Source of the DNA: Moniliophthora roreri
Taxonomy: Eukaryota > Basidiomycota > Agaricomycetes > Agaricales > Marasmiaceae
Length of the DNA: 64,000 bases
Reading direction: 5' to 3'
Assembly (NCBI GenBank): GCA_001466705.2
Contig: LATX02000123.1
Span: 124,001-188,000, forward strand
Positions 10,805 through 22,187 of this stretch are shown piece after piece (the first letter of the stretch is position 1; every line of letters starts with the position of its first letter). Made by a program: the position numbers and the translations under genes. The notes under the pieces were generated by a model. That model was not told the DNA's origin and did not search any database. It worked only from the letters and a program-made list of their open reading frames with translations.

Positions 10805-12320
10805 CCCTACAGTCGACCTGTCACCGCAGGCTCGTTGTATTCCTTATCTTCGGCCTTCATTGGATACGCACAGGGGTATTTCATGAAAGCTTTTATGCAT
10901 AGATCGTGAGTAACTACCGACGTCAGTGTATTCATTTACGAGGCTGATATCTTGCCTAGGAACGAGACCTCCTAATGAGTCTTATCTTCACGACAAGAAA
11001 TATTCAGAACGTCAAAGCTGATACGCTTCCGTACGTACTTTGCTATCCAGACGACACCATCACATTATCTTATATTCGCTACCTTTTAGGTCGTTATTCT
11101 GCGTGCAGGATATTGATACGGCTCGCACCAGGAGTTGGTCAAGACCTCCCCCGAGTCTGCAAATCAATAAAAAAAACAGACTTCATTCATCTTGTCATTA
11201 GAATTTTTTTTTTTTTTTTTTGGTTGGGCAGATCTTGTTCCTTAGTCTCCCAATTAGAATTGTGTTTCTTTTGGTATTTGTGGCGAATCATTGACACTTA
11301 GGCACCCACAAAGATCTGGGCCCAGTAGAGCCGACTACTCACGTCCAGTCGTTGCACATGTTCGCTGCAGACTGGGAGGCGATGATTATCACGAAATGCA
11401 GACCGGGAAAGGGACGGCTTGTGACAGCTGGGAGATGAGTCTGTCCGATATCATGCACTGAGTTGAAGTATACAATGCCCGATGAGTTGCGACGCCGAGA
11501 TCGGTTTCTACGTGTACCTTCTTCCGTGGAGCGACCTTGTACAGTATACAAACTCGCACTAGAACTCACATGAGCTCATAGTACAACCTTTGTTGCTAGG
11601 TCGCCAAATAAATAGCTTTGAGCGAATACATGAATATTCCTCTAAAATTGAATATTTCTATTCTCGGACATTGCATTTGTTCTCGTATTTCCGTAGGCCG
11701 AGCTGGGGACTTATCACCGTGTGTCAGACTCACGGTGACGTTGTATTTTATCCGAACCTCTTTGTCCAGCCACAACCTCCGTGCTTCGACAGACTCCGAC
11801 ATCATCCTCATGTTCTGCGGGGGCTCTATTGATCAAGCGCAAATCCTCCGCTAGACTCACCTAGACGGATTCCCACTCTTTGTGTGATGCAGAACAATAT
11901 ATTAGTCAATCAAGCAAGGTGAGTCTTGGAAACTGACATACGTTATGGAAGAACGATGCGAACAATCAGCATTCAGGACCCAGGACCCAGGGACCCAGGG
12001 ACCCAGGGGACGCCCCTTTGACATCAGAAATCCAGCATGCATTGGACACGCGTGTAATCAAAGGTTGGCCTCCAGAGGCGTGGACAGCTATCAGCACGGA
12101 GGATGAATTGCTGTGGTTTACGGGAGTCTATAGGACACAAGGAGGCGAAGAAGTCAAGGAACTGTCAGACACACGTCCGGAAGGTCTAAGTGCGCGTATT
12201 ATTTCGTACCTTTTTTTCCATCAAGGTACTGATTCGTTTACTTAAAGGCCAGGGGAATCTCTAACTACCTTCTTGTGCCCAACCTCTCCTTCCCTCTCTC
12301 TCCCGCCGTAGGTCAAGTTG
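10805..12320. other. Intergenic; T-run, short tandem repeat, no supported gene
   Basis: Short open frames on both strands (for example minus 11339-11569 and plus 12018-12245) lack recognisable motifs. An 18-nt T run is at 11204-11221. A GGACCCA tandem tract lies at about 11972-12012. The last 80 bases are CT-rich and lead into the GH16 start. Confidence 0.5.
11972..12012. repeat. Short tandem repeat (GGACCCA)n
   Basis: About five imperfect units of GGACCCAG follow each other, ending in a CG-rich ACGCCCC. It lies some 300 bp before the GH16 start codon. I see no function for it beyond being a microsatellite. Confidence 0.7.
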
Positions 12321-14446
12321 ATGGCTGAATCCAAGGCCCAGGCCCAAACTCCCTCCGAAATGGCTCAGGATCCCTTCGCAAGCCCAGTTATTAGCCGGCG
12401 CTCTTCGCTTAGGGCAAACCAATCCGAACCTTCTTCGGGAGACTCGACTGCCTCGTTGCGCGAGTCCAATGTGCTACCAGGGGACGAGGATAGAGAAAGG
12501 GATCGCCAAATTCAAGCAGAGGCACAAAGAAGGCAAACGGAAGAAGAGCTCGCCAACGCCACTTCCTACCTTGCTTCCCAGCAGCGTCCACGAAACCACT
12601 ATCGTTCTTACACTCGCAGTGGACCTTCTACCCCAACGAGTGCTTCATTCGCTAACATTCCCACTCCTTACTCGGTCATGTCCACGCACACAAACAGCCC
12701 AGCTGTTTCCTTTGTTCCTCTTCCTGGTTCCAACAGCGCGAATGCCTCATCCACTGCTATCAGGAAAGCACCAGCTCCTCGGATGCGCAGTACTCTTCTC
12801 CCCGCTCTCATGCATCGCCCTGCCCTTAGCTTTCTTACAGAGAAGAAGGACAATGCGGATAACGATCCAACGAATCCCTACAAAGATCCCACCCACTCTG
12901 AGGTACCCAAGCCTTGGCTCCAGAAGCCTTCTCCACGTATCCTCATCTCATACCTTATGGTATACGGCATGATTCTTCTCGGTTTCGGTGCTGGTGCCCT
13001 CCAGTGCTACTTCACATACAGGGACGTCAAGTATAACCGAATGGACAGAGCACAGTTGTGCAAGGTCTTTGAAGATGACTTTAGTGACGGTCCCGAGGCA
13101 TGGAAGGACCGATGGTTCAGAGAAGTCGATATGTCCGGCTTCGGTAACGGCCAGTTCGAAATGACAACTTCGAGCGATAAGAACGTTTACGTTGAGGATG
13201 GCAAGCTGTGGTTGATGCCAACCCTGACCGCCGAATCACTTGGTGACAGTGGCTGGAACAACGTCTTTGGTATGTTTCCAATGTTCCTATTTGATTGATC
13301 ATATCATTGACGCGACTCGATTAGGCGGTGACACTGGTGTTTATACCTACAACATTACGGATTGCACGTTCAACCAAACTGCTAAAGATGCCGGGTTCAT
13401 TGATAACCCCAAGGGCGGAGGAAAGGTGAAATCGCTCTATCTTCGAGTTGTAGCATCTTTCTGATCTTGTTGCGACAGATATTTGATTACGACGGCTATG
13501 CACGAGCATGCTCAGCCACTGCCAACTCAACTGCCGGCACCATTATTCCCCCCGTTCAATCTGCGAGAATTTCGACCAAATTCTTCAATGGGACCGAAAG
13601 GGGAGAAAAGGGAAGCGTCAAGTACGGAAGGGTCGAGGTCAGAGCGAAGATGCCCAGAGGGTAAACTAGTGTCATCTTATACTTTTGATGTCAACGACTG
13701 ACACGTTCATCCTAGTGACTGGCTCTGGCCTGCCATTTGGATGCTGCCGACCGATGATGCATATGGTTCTTGGCCTCGTTCTGGAGAAATTGATATCGTG
13801 GAATCCCGAGGCAACGATCTTAGGTATACCAACCGAGGCAGAAACTACGTTCAAGGTCTGTCATTCCGTTCTATACTAATAACTTGCGTTGACGTCATTC
13901 TTCCTGTTCACAGGTGCTCTCAACTGGGGTCCTACTCCCGCTCTGAACGGTGTTGGCAAATCATATTCATGGTGGTCTGACAAGAGGAAGGGTTTCGACG
14001 AGGGTTTCCATACCTACGTTTTGGAGTGGACGCCCAGCTGGATCCGAATCTACGTTGACACTCGCTTGCACACCCTCCTCGAGATCAAATTCGACCACCC
14101 ATTCTTCGAACGCGGGGACTTCCCTTCGACGATTATCAACTCGACAACGGGCGCTCTCGAGCAGCTTGCGGATCCTTGGGCATCGTCCGGCCAGAGCGCA
14201 AAGAATCGATGGAGTGCACCATTCGATAAGGACTTTTACCTTATCCTTAACGTTGCCGTCGGAGGAACCAATGGCTGGTTCCCTGAAGTCCAAGGAAACA
14301 AGCCTTGGTTCAACTCCAACGGACGGGATGGTGCAATGAGGGACTTTGCCTTGGCCAAAGAGAGATGGCTCCCAAGCTGGGGAACTGGTCAGAGCAGGGC
14401 CATGGTCGTCGATTATGTGAGAATGTACGAGAGGTGCTCTGCATAG
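12321..14446 (+). CDS. Membrane-anchored GH16 glycoside hydrolase
   Basis: Five exons (12321-13269, 13325-13425, 13479-13660, 13716-13855, 13914-14446) join in frame to 634 aa. Residues 1-200 are a Ser/Gln-rich, charged tail without a signal peptide. A single membrane helix lies near residues 206-229 (ILISYLMVYGMILLGFGAG), giving type II topology with the catalytic domain outside the cytoplasm. The GH16 motif is complete in exon 4 (SGEIDIVESRGN: nucleophile Glu, assisting Asp, acid/base Glu), preceded by DWLWPAIWMLP. This layout matches the fungal wall GH16 group that includes SKN1/KRE6-like and beta-glucan-binding-protein-like enzymes, which act on wall beta-glucan. The exact substrate cannot be told. 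TTG at 12318 precedes the ATG and is not needed. Confidence 0.93.
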
Positions 14447-14702
14447 GCGGTAAAACGAACCTCATACGCTCTTTACTATCACCTTCGCTTTCTTCGTTCT
14501 TGGGTATGGACTTTGGAGTTCACTGTATTTTCTGTGACCATCATTAGACTCTGGGGATGTTCCGCTGTTACGCTGTTACCATATATTGCCCTAGTATTCA
14601 TACACATGTCATTACCAAAAATGTATTTAGTTTCTCGACCGAAAGTTGACATTAGGCTTGTAATCCGGTATATAGTATATTATTCTGATACTCCGAAACG
14701 CA

Positions 14703-16710
14703 CTATAGTTCATCGTATCTTGCGCCTTCATTCGCCCTGTCAGCAGAATACGACCCAAACAAAGACTCGATGGATTTGAGCCCTCGAGACCATATACTGG
14801 TCACTGCACCAATACACTCTGCCGTACTTTCTTTGCAGAACTGTATCAAGGCATCCACTCTTCTCCGTGAAGCTTCAGCAGTAGTGTTCGGACGATCTTC
14901 GATTGATGCTACTAGTGGCTAAAGAGAACCTCAGAACGTGATAAAGTACAAATGAGAAAGATTACACACCGATGTTGAATCCAAGTCGTCTAGACTTGCT
15001 AACCGGCGGAACACATCCACAGCATGCAAGCTTTCACTGAAGCGATGAAGGGTATTGAAGAGGGCTACGACCTCGGAACGGTGAAGTATGTTGCTACTGG
15101 GTGAGCGACTGGTCCAGGATGAGCTTTACGCTTGGATAGAATCCAACAGATACGCACCTCAATGAAGTCTCGTCAATCTCGAAGAGAACTTTCAACGCAG
15201 TTGCAATACCCATAGTCTGCACTTTTCCCCACAAACGACACTGGTCGCAATCGATACAATCCATGATACGTGAAACATTGCGGAAGTGAGCCTTGAATTC
15301 TTCCTTCATTGCCTGCCAAATCATGAGCACCAAAATAATGGGCACCTGTGAAACCACGTACCTGAGCATCGATCCCATTGAACAGTGACAGTTCGTCGAA
15401 TTTGCCGGCCTCTTGAGCAATCTTTAGAACATTCTTCAGTCTTGCTGTCGTTTCCGAGTCCGAAGGATCAGCGTAGTCATAAAGGGAAAGGTGCGGGCCC
15501 AGACGTGCTACTGCACGTAAGAGGATGACGGTGTTGAAGTAGATGTATTCGAGTCGTTCTGGATGAGCAGCAACGCGGGTGATGTAGCATTGTAGGTTAG
15601 GGCCCTGATCTGACGATGAGAACTATGCTCGTAGCTAAATATGTTCTATACACGCACCCATTCGCCAGTAGTATGGTTGAGATAGTCTAGGCAGATGTGA
15701 GTAGATACGGATGCATGTAAACCTTATATGGAACGTCAGTGCTAAAGCACGAGAAAGAGATTGCGGACACACAAACCTGATACGACTTTGTAGTACACTC
15801 TTTCCTCGAGACACTGCTCAGATGCAGTGTTATTGGTCTGTGTGAGCGAGGTTTGAAGTGAAGATGGTGTGAAACAGTTTTCTTGGTATATTGTTCGCCA
15901 TATTTGACGTGCACCTTCTCCTGCGTAGCCTGTGTACCGTTCAGGTATCTGGGATAGGTCAAAGTAGTCGCCGACTGTTCAAACTGGTAAGTCTCGGAGG
16001 GAAGAGCAACAGTAGACTAGGGTGATTCGTGCCTTTGGGATCCTCGAGGTAGCAGAAATCCGAGTCGCGATAGTAGCACCCCACTAACGTGTCATAGCTC
16101 GGGACTGGATCAACCTTGCTAAGTGTCTTCGTTCTCCATTTCTCCGGAACTTCTTTCTGCGAATACGGCTTGCAAGAGTGACTCCCTCAACCAGTGCCGA
16201 GTCCACACACCTCGTCAACGCTGTCCAATGCACATGTCGTTTCGGTACACATTGCATTATCGTCCCAGAATGGACAGCCTCGGTATAAATCCATCTGAGC
16301 ACGAGGTTTAACGCAAGTAACGCTAGATACTGAACACGATAGCACACCTGTAGATATCTGAAAAACGGCGCCTTCACCAGGTCCCTCAAATTCTCGTATA
16401 AATCCTTCTTCACGCTATCCACGGTCTCATAATCGCATAGTGTTGCTTCGATTGGGCCTGTGGGCTATTTAACTCGTTCAGAATGACTTGTATCATTAAA
16501 TTATATGGGTACACATACCTTCAGATTCTGACACTGTTTTACGTCCACACCGGCATCCCAAGACTCCGTCTTGAGTGTCTCCTCCTGGAAAACACCCTGC
16601 GCGGAGCTTTGGCCAGATAAAGCATCAGATTGTCGAAGTAACTGGTTAAAACCAAGAGACCACGGGGTGAAACTCAGGAAGAGAACGAGACAGCTGAATC
16701 CGATGTTCAT
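14703..16710 (-). CDS. ERO1: Endoplasmic oxidoreductin 1 (ERO1)
   Basis: ERO1 is the FAD thiol oxidase that reoxidises protein disulfide isomerase in the ER lumen and passes electrons to oxygen. The product starts with a clear signal peptide ([20 protein letters not shown]). After intron removal it shows [82 protein letters not shown] and the active-site C-x2-C-x2-C ([12 protein letters not shown]). The Cys pair in the CPFW region fits the shuttle disulfide. The gene has about nine introns. One (15975-16032) appears to use a GC donor (AAAG|gcacga), because no GT gives the conserved reading. It lies tail-to-tail with the GH16 gene, only about 255 bp apart, and is followed upstream on the same strand by the PLAC8 gene. 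Confidence 0.93.
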
Positions 16711-16794
16711 GCTGACACGCAGAGCAGAGAAGGAGAAAACGGTTGTCGAAACTTGAAACGGATGGTCTTTGAATACTTCAAATTCAAGGACACG

Positions 16795-17052
16795 TCATTC
16801 GATGAGTAAGGGCGGATAGTTCGGACGAGCTGCCGCTAGAATTGCTTCGAGCGAGGGCCCAGGTTCAATCTTGGGGGGACAGGATGTAAGTATGACGGCG
16901 AGAGAGAACATTCTGGATGCGACCAGACGGGACGCGAATCGATAGGGATTCACGCACCGGGAACAAATTTCCTGGAGCGTCACACTACCTAAGGCTAGAT
17001 CACTGTCTATAGCTATTGAACCCGTACAGAATAAACACACAAGACATCTCAA
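16795..17052 (-). CDS. Doubtful small frame between ERO1 and PLAC8
   Basis: An 85-codon frame ends in AILAAARPNYPPLLIE. A GT (SR|gtgcgt) and an AG (cccaag|ATTGAACC) would remove an internal stretch and leave a 50-60 aa product. It has no domain that I recognise and no clear start context. It may be a real short gene, or part of the ERO1 upstream region. It is listed because the terminal segment reads like protein and the gap otherwise holds nothing. Confidence 0.2.
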   Translation of the reverse strand: MRCLVCLFCTGSIAIDSDLALGSVTLQEICSRCVNPYRFASRLVASRMFSLAVILTSCPPKIEPGPSLEAILAAARPNYPPLLIE

Positions 17053-17139
17053 GTATTACACTGGTATTCAAACTTCAAGCAATCCGTCAGTCATTGGCCC
17101 TGCAATCTCTCTGACATGCTTCTGCCGTTAGCAAACCCC

Positions 17140-18304
17140 CTAAGGAAAACTCTTCTCTTCTAGCCCTATTTCCAGACTTTCTTGAGCTAGCTCGCAAGAA
17201 GAACACCAGAACGTCGTACAGCAATCCCCACAACCTGAGCCTCCAATGCTATATCGAGAGCGAATGACCGAGCGGTTTGGAACCTGTTTCGAGTTGCAAT
17301 CAGACAATAAACTAGAAAGTAAGAGTTCACTGATAATCACCTGTAGCGCCCATCCAAACATGCAACCGACGGTCAAGCAGCAATGCAGAGCACAATCACT
17401 GTTGCATATGGTCTCGCTGCCCTTAGGATCAGGTATATTGAGCTGAGATAAATGGTCGAGCCGCCTTTTGTTCCGCCCATATACAACACAGGGACACCAC
17501 CACGCCAAACAGCCTGAGATTCCTCGTTAGATGCATGAAACGAGAAGCTGTGAGGAGTACCGACATTCACCGCAAGTGTGCTCTTTTATACACCCAAATA
17601 ACCCAGCACTCCACTCCCTTTTACCATGTGCACCGGTCGGTAAACATTTCGCATTTCTGCTGCCTTTAAAATTGATGGACATGGCGGAAGTAGGACTGGG
17701 TTGCAGTGTTGTGACCGGCGATGTGGGCCCATTCGTCGCGACAAGCAGTAAAGAGCCTCCCCGTGTGCGGCCCAGCGTTGCAGTTGAGGCTGAAGGACCT
17801 GGTTGCGTCATTGCGAGGGTTGTTTGGAGAGGCAGTGGTTGAGCCAGATGTGACTCGATACTCGGTAATGGAGGGCCACTGGGAAAGGACAGTTGGCTTA
17901 TGCCCGGAGGTGAGGACAGATACTAAAACCGTTCATAAGAGCTCGACCCGAACGTTGTAAAGTTAACGGACCTTGATATCCACCGAATTCACTTGTGAAC
18001 CCGGCCTCATACGGGATTGCGTCTGAGCCTGTGATGTAGATGCACTAGCTGGCATGAGAGTTGGCATGCTTCCAGATAATGATGGGAAGCTGTAGAGCAG
18101 GCCTGCTAACAGTTGCGGCGAGGATTGCATGGAGCCAGCGGGAAGGCGCTGCGAGTAACCCGGAGGTGCGAGAGATGTAGGTGCAGGTTCATATGGTTGG
18201 AGGACGCTCGGAGGTGGTAAAGGGATCCATTGAAGGTCTGGCTGACTTTCGCCGCTCCTGCGCTCCAGATCCAGATAGGATTGGTAGTCCGAGTCCTGTG
18301 CCAT
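17140..18304 (-). CDS. PLAC8 domain protein (Cys-rich membrane protein)
   Basis: Exons join in frame from ATG at 18304 (MAQDSDYQSYLDLERRSG) to EIGLEEKSFP at 17140. The N-terminal half is Pro/Ser-rich and disordered. The C-terminal half is a PLAC8 domain: LPTGAHGKREWSAGLFGC, CGCLAWWCPCVVYGRNK, SDCALHCCLTVGC, and RSRYSIGGSGCGDC followed by CCTTFWCSSCELAQES. PLAC8/FCR proteins are small membrane-associated proteins linked in other species to metal resistance and cell-size control; the role here is unknown. Two splice choices matter. Phase 0 joining VDIK to YLSSPPG links the disordered part to the domain. A 57-nt stop-free intron interrupts ALQ|VPNRSV, so the unspliced frame stays open. It shares orientation with ERO1. 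Confidence 0.88.
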
Positions 18305-18823
18305 ACGCTATTCTGGTTTCACCAGCGAGGAGGTGAAAGACAGCTCAAAGTATCAGGAAGACTTTAAGTAACGAGAACTCCCCCTAATAGAGAGTACCCC
18401 TATGAGAGTCTGGGACTCGAGTTGATTGCTATCGGTGCGGAATTGACAGGCAGAGAGTTAAGGAATATTTGAAGGAAGGCCGAAGAAAGCCAGGCGGTGG
18501 TTTGAAGATGACATCGTTAAGAGCGACTTCACGGGGGATCCAGGATAGCCTGGAACTGGCAGACTTGGTGGCGAAATTTTTACTTTACGATCATGTACCA
18601 AAGAGGGGCAGCAGGGAGCGCTGAATGTTGATCATGACCGTCAAGAGCGAGTTGCGAAGCGACCTGACATCAGCGCTTCTTTCTACAAAAAGCAACCACC
18701 AAGTACTAGTATGATGTTGCAAGTATGCACAGCAAAGATTACCAGAAATTCTGAGAGCCAAATGGAGGATATACGGGTCATTGGGCCACTTCGTACTTGA
18801 TACCAAGTATAGCCTTATGTACG
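18305..18823. other. Intergenic, no supported gene
   Basis: No open frame with recognisable content is seen. The stretch contains the likely promoter of the PLAC8 gene on its left and the edge of the duplicated esterase block on its right. Confidence 0.5.
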
Positions 18824-18849
18824 TTTTTTTTTTTTTTTTTTTTTTTTTT
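18824..18849. repeat. Mononucleotide run, 26 T
   Basis: The run stands directly before gcgaaattcttcctttgctg, the first sequence shared with the block starting near 21065. The shared sequence therefore begins exactly at the end of the T-run, which may mark the junction of the duplication or a retrotransposon tail in minus orientation. No convincing target duplication was found. Confidence 0.7.
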
Positions 18850-20030
18850 GCGAAATTCTTCCTTTGCTGACCCGGCTTTCGCTCCAGCTCCCTAATAATA
18901 AACTGAAGTCTGCTTGGGGACCTGATGACGACTCGCAAGAATTGAAGTAGGCAGCAAGGGCGATCATTCTAAATGTGTGAATAGGGTGTTCCTAGATGAG
19001 TGCGAGTCATGCTCAAAGTTCTCGTCTACAGTGATGATTCTCTCAGGGCACTATGGAGGGGCACGGCCCCCGAATCTCACCCCCCCAGGTAATAGCATCT
19101 TCGTTTCGGTGCACGTACGGCCGACATACATCCCCCTTCAGCGTTTCAACTCAACTGTCGCTTGAACGCCTTCGGCTTCGTGAGCGCGCCATTGTTATTG
19201 AAACCCGTTCGCTCCTTTGAATTCCATTACAACACAGCTGACAAGTTCCTCCCTACCCAAAGAAGAATCTAAACGTAGGCTCTCGGATTCCTTGTGTTCC
19301 TTCTATCCCGCAATTTTCGCTTACCCGGACATCTACTGAGTGCGGGTGCGGGTAGCGTTGAATCTTTGTTCTTATACCCCAGCAAGGACAAAATTGCTCA
19401 GAGCTGGGATATCAGATTCATTCTCGGTCCACTATAAGTGCGAATCGATGAATCTTTGCATCTCTGCTGACTAGTAGTATGTAATAAAGGCCTGCTTCCC
19501 CCAGAAACCTATGAAAAACCTAGGAAGTCATTCACGCGACTGCTTCAAGCTACCGGTTGCTTTGCTGGTTTCAAAGTATGTTGTCATTTCACTGGTTACG
19601 AGCAGCACACTCAGGCTCCGACTACGATAGACTCCTAAACGTAAGCAACGCGATGATTGGAGTTACTCTCAATTTCCAGTTGTGGAAACCGGCCAAATTA
19701 CCATGCTCAGGCTTCCGGGAGCAGAGATTTTGTACATTTTCCGTATCTCGCAGGGACTAAGATAAGGTTTCGCCTTTTTGTTCAGTTAAGGGCGTATCCT
19801 AATGAATCTTACGATGACAGGCCAACGGTGGTGCTGGCTTTGGCATCACTCCAAGAAAGCGTAGCTTGACCGACTCCGCACAAGACGCCGCTTTTGACGA
19901 ACACATCGCTTGCTTGCTAATCGATAACAGCATTGTCACGGAAGATACTCTGCAGGAAACACATTGTATCGCACGTTAGACGCGCTTTAAACAACGGTGA
20001 TTCGTTATTTGATAGAGCGAGCGGGATCGG
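18850..20030 (+). pseudogene. Decayed tandem copy of type-B carboxylesterase
   Basis: This segment is collinear with the intact esterase locus at 21065-24540. Matching parts include the upstream block (gcgaaattcttcctttgctg; gatcattctaaatgtg), the NYRLNTFGF exon (here N-C-R-L-N-A-F-G-F), the KPGKPFTR exon, [12 protein letters not shown] and the DAAFD..LLIDNS exon. The copy has lost exons 1-4: at about 19090 the upstream sequence ..gtaatagcatc runs straight into ttcgtttcgg of exon 5. Part of the region around the catalytic Ser is deleted or frame-shifted, and several stops occur. Similarity fades after about 20030. It cannot encode an esterase. Confidence 0.85.
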
Positions 20031-20121
20031 AAGCGGGGGTGGTGATTCAGAAGTCGTTGGGAGCGGCCCATGATTAGAGTCAGCATATGACACTACTCTT
20101 CCATCATGCTCCTGTATACCT

Positions 20122-20540
20122 TCAGCTCTTCATGGCAGCTTTGATTTTGGTGATATCGTCTACGTTTGGGGTGCCATTATTCCCGAGGAACTGCACCTAC
20201 ATAAATCACACATGATTATCCAAAAGAATGTAACAGATGGCTGGATCACCACTTACCTTGCCACTTATGAGATGTTTTTTCCAAATGAGACCCAGTTTGG
20301 TTCTTCTTGCAGCCCGGTACTGCATTCCAATGGTGAGTAGGGCCCTTTGCCTTGAGACGCGGGGGCTACTGGATACCACATTGTAGCATCGAGCGATGCC
20401 GGGAGGGTCTTCGCACCGTGGAACGTTGCTGTATACGTTCCAGGAACGCCTTCGGGGGTCGTTTCGAGTACGACACAAATACGTTTTTGGAGCATTCCAT
20501 TCGGTTTCTGGAATTTCAACAGAGGTGAGTTTATGCATAT
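20122..20540 (-). pseudogene. Unidentified small gene or relic
   Basis: A clean terminal exon at 20196-20122 reads VQFLGNNGTPNVDDITKIKAAMKS then stop, preceded by a 60-nt GT-AG intron (20256-20197). Upstream, two overlapping minus frames compete. One reads RTKLGLIWKKHLISGK and joins the last exon in phase. The other (20519-20265) looks more protein-like (RICVVLETTPEGVPGTYT, TMWYPVAP) but ends in a stop. A single frameshift would unite them, which suggests a damaged gene. I do not recognise the family. Confidence 0.35.
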
Positions 20541-21064
20541 CCTCCGACAGAAAAAAACTTACAATTGCTCCTCATGTATTTTTATCGGAGCATAAATGAA
20601 TTCTCCTACAAGGAGTTCGGAGGATTCTTATGTACCCTGGACTCGCGAGTATCTTGCTGATTTGGCGATCATCATGGTTCGCAAGGCGCATCAGGAAACC
20701 AAATTGCTCCCCACTTTCTGCCACTTTCTCAACTTTCCATTGGACTAAGTCAGTGTTTTCTATGCATTAGAAACCTAGTAGAAAAGTTTTTGGTGACTCG
20801 CTTTTGGGGGTCTGGAACCCATGCCCTGAGGCAGTTAGAGGTGGACGTCGACGAGCATGGCGGCGAGACTACTTAGATGACGGAGGTCGTGGGAGGACTT
20901 GACCTTTTTAAGTACGAAAATACGATCCCTGAAATTCGGGTTCGGGGATACTGTACATCGCAAGCGAAGGGACTGAAAGGGACTTTGTGTTGAAGGTACA
21001 GGGATATCCTTGATCTACAGAATTTCATCAGTGGCTGTCCCTACTAAGTATCGTTAAGAAGTCT
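20541..21064. other. Intergenic between the two esterase copies
   Basis: No open frame or repeat with recognisable content is seen. This stretch has no counterpart in the other esterase copy. Confidence 0.5.
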
Positions 21065-21191
21065 TGCGAAATTCTTCCTTTGCTGACCCGGTTCTTTCGC
21101 TCTGCCTCCTCTCCTTCGGACTCTCATGCCAACTGTGATGGCCCGCACACAAGGGGGATCATTCTAAATGTGCGGATGAGGTGTTCTTAGG

Positions 21192-21945
21192 TAGTCTGCT
21201 TCAAAAACCAGGTCCGAACCGTACTTCAAATTTTAAATCATGTGCTGATCATGTGCTGACATAGATAGATAGATTACTAATAATAATGAGATTTGACGCG
21301 TTCCATGAACGTAGAAGAGAGTAATCCCCCTCAGATCGCTTACAGTTCACCTCAAGGGTTAAAGACCCTACTCGAAACTGCTCAAGACCATCTTCCTTTC
21401 ATACCCCACGACTTCGCTATTGAAGTCGCTGCCCAGATCCTTGACCAGCAAGATGTACTGGTCCGAACAGCATGCGGTTCTGGGAAAACAAGGACAATTG
21501 CTCTCATTGCTGTTCTTCTTGAACAGCTTAAGAGAAATGCCGAACTATCACGCCTGTTCAAAGTCTGGTTTCCAGACAATGCTGTCATTCTGACGATATG
21601 TCCAACAGATGCTCTGGAACTCAACATGGAATGCAGTATCCGCAAATGATATAGGTGAAAAAGTGTGTTTAAGTAGAAGCGACCTGTTCGGCGTCGAAGG
21701 AACGTGAGTTTCGCTCATTACGGGGACATACTGTAGGATATAGAGGTGGTAGAACTGAGCAGCGCGAAGCTTCAAGGTAAACGAAGTCCCGTGATTTAAG
21801 TCACATGATATTTCTATATTAGGTATAACGGGAATTTTTGAAAGCGGGAAGGGAAGTCCAGAGTACACGCCGTGATTTGATGCAGACTCCAAGCAGACTC
21901 TATCTAGCGAGCTTGCGAGTAATTGAGTCGGCCTAGGGGAGACTA
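21192..21945. mobile_element. 754-bp insertion with helicase fragment, bounded by 9-bp near-perfect duplication
   Basis: The region upstream of the intact esterase matches that of the decayed copy, except that 754 bp are present here and absent there. The flanks are gttcttagg (21183-21191) and gttcctagg (21946-21954), a 9-bp duplication with one mismatch. The decayed copy has a single gttcctaga at the corresponding place near 18990. The insert begins tagtctgc and ends ggagacta, a short inverted terminal match (TAGTCT). It thus looks like a small DNA transposon or a captured fragment. The only coding content is a helicase fragment. Confidence 0.6.
21307..21649 (+). pseudogene. Fragment of a RecQ-like DEAD-box helicase
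   Basis: The frame from the internal Met (MNVEESNPPQIAYSSPQG) contains DFAIEVAAQILDQQDVLVRTACGSGKTRT, in which GSGKT is the Walker A motif. It is followed by motif Ia-like sequence (VILTICPTDALELNM, where active helicases have a ..SPL..L..M pattern). The frame stops shortly after, so DEAH, motif III and the whole second RecA lobe are missing. RecQ-like helicase fragments of this type are common and repetitive in Agaricomycetes. Its position inside a delimited insertion fits a transposon-borne passenger. Confidence 0.7.
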
Positions 21946-22187
21946 GTTCCTAGGTGAGTGTGAACCATACTCAAACTTTTTCACTGAATTTACGCTTAAT
22001 TTTCTCAGGGCACGGCTTCCTGCTCCCCAAGTAATTGCATTTCTCTCACCGGAATTCATTATTCGTGGACCCGAGCTCATGTGTTCAACATATATATGTC
22101 CCTTGTTCATCTGTACTACGGCAGCGACGTATATATATTTCTTGTCAGTGCCGACAAATGTTCGCTCTGTTTGCTTTCGTTACTGTG

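Noticed and set aside
18809..20634. Shared cttatgtac near 18813 and 20625 as a target duplication for a T-tailed insertion
   Set aside because: The interval contains the esterase copy and another locus, not a retroelement; a 9-bp match over 1.8 kb is not convincing alone.
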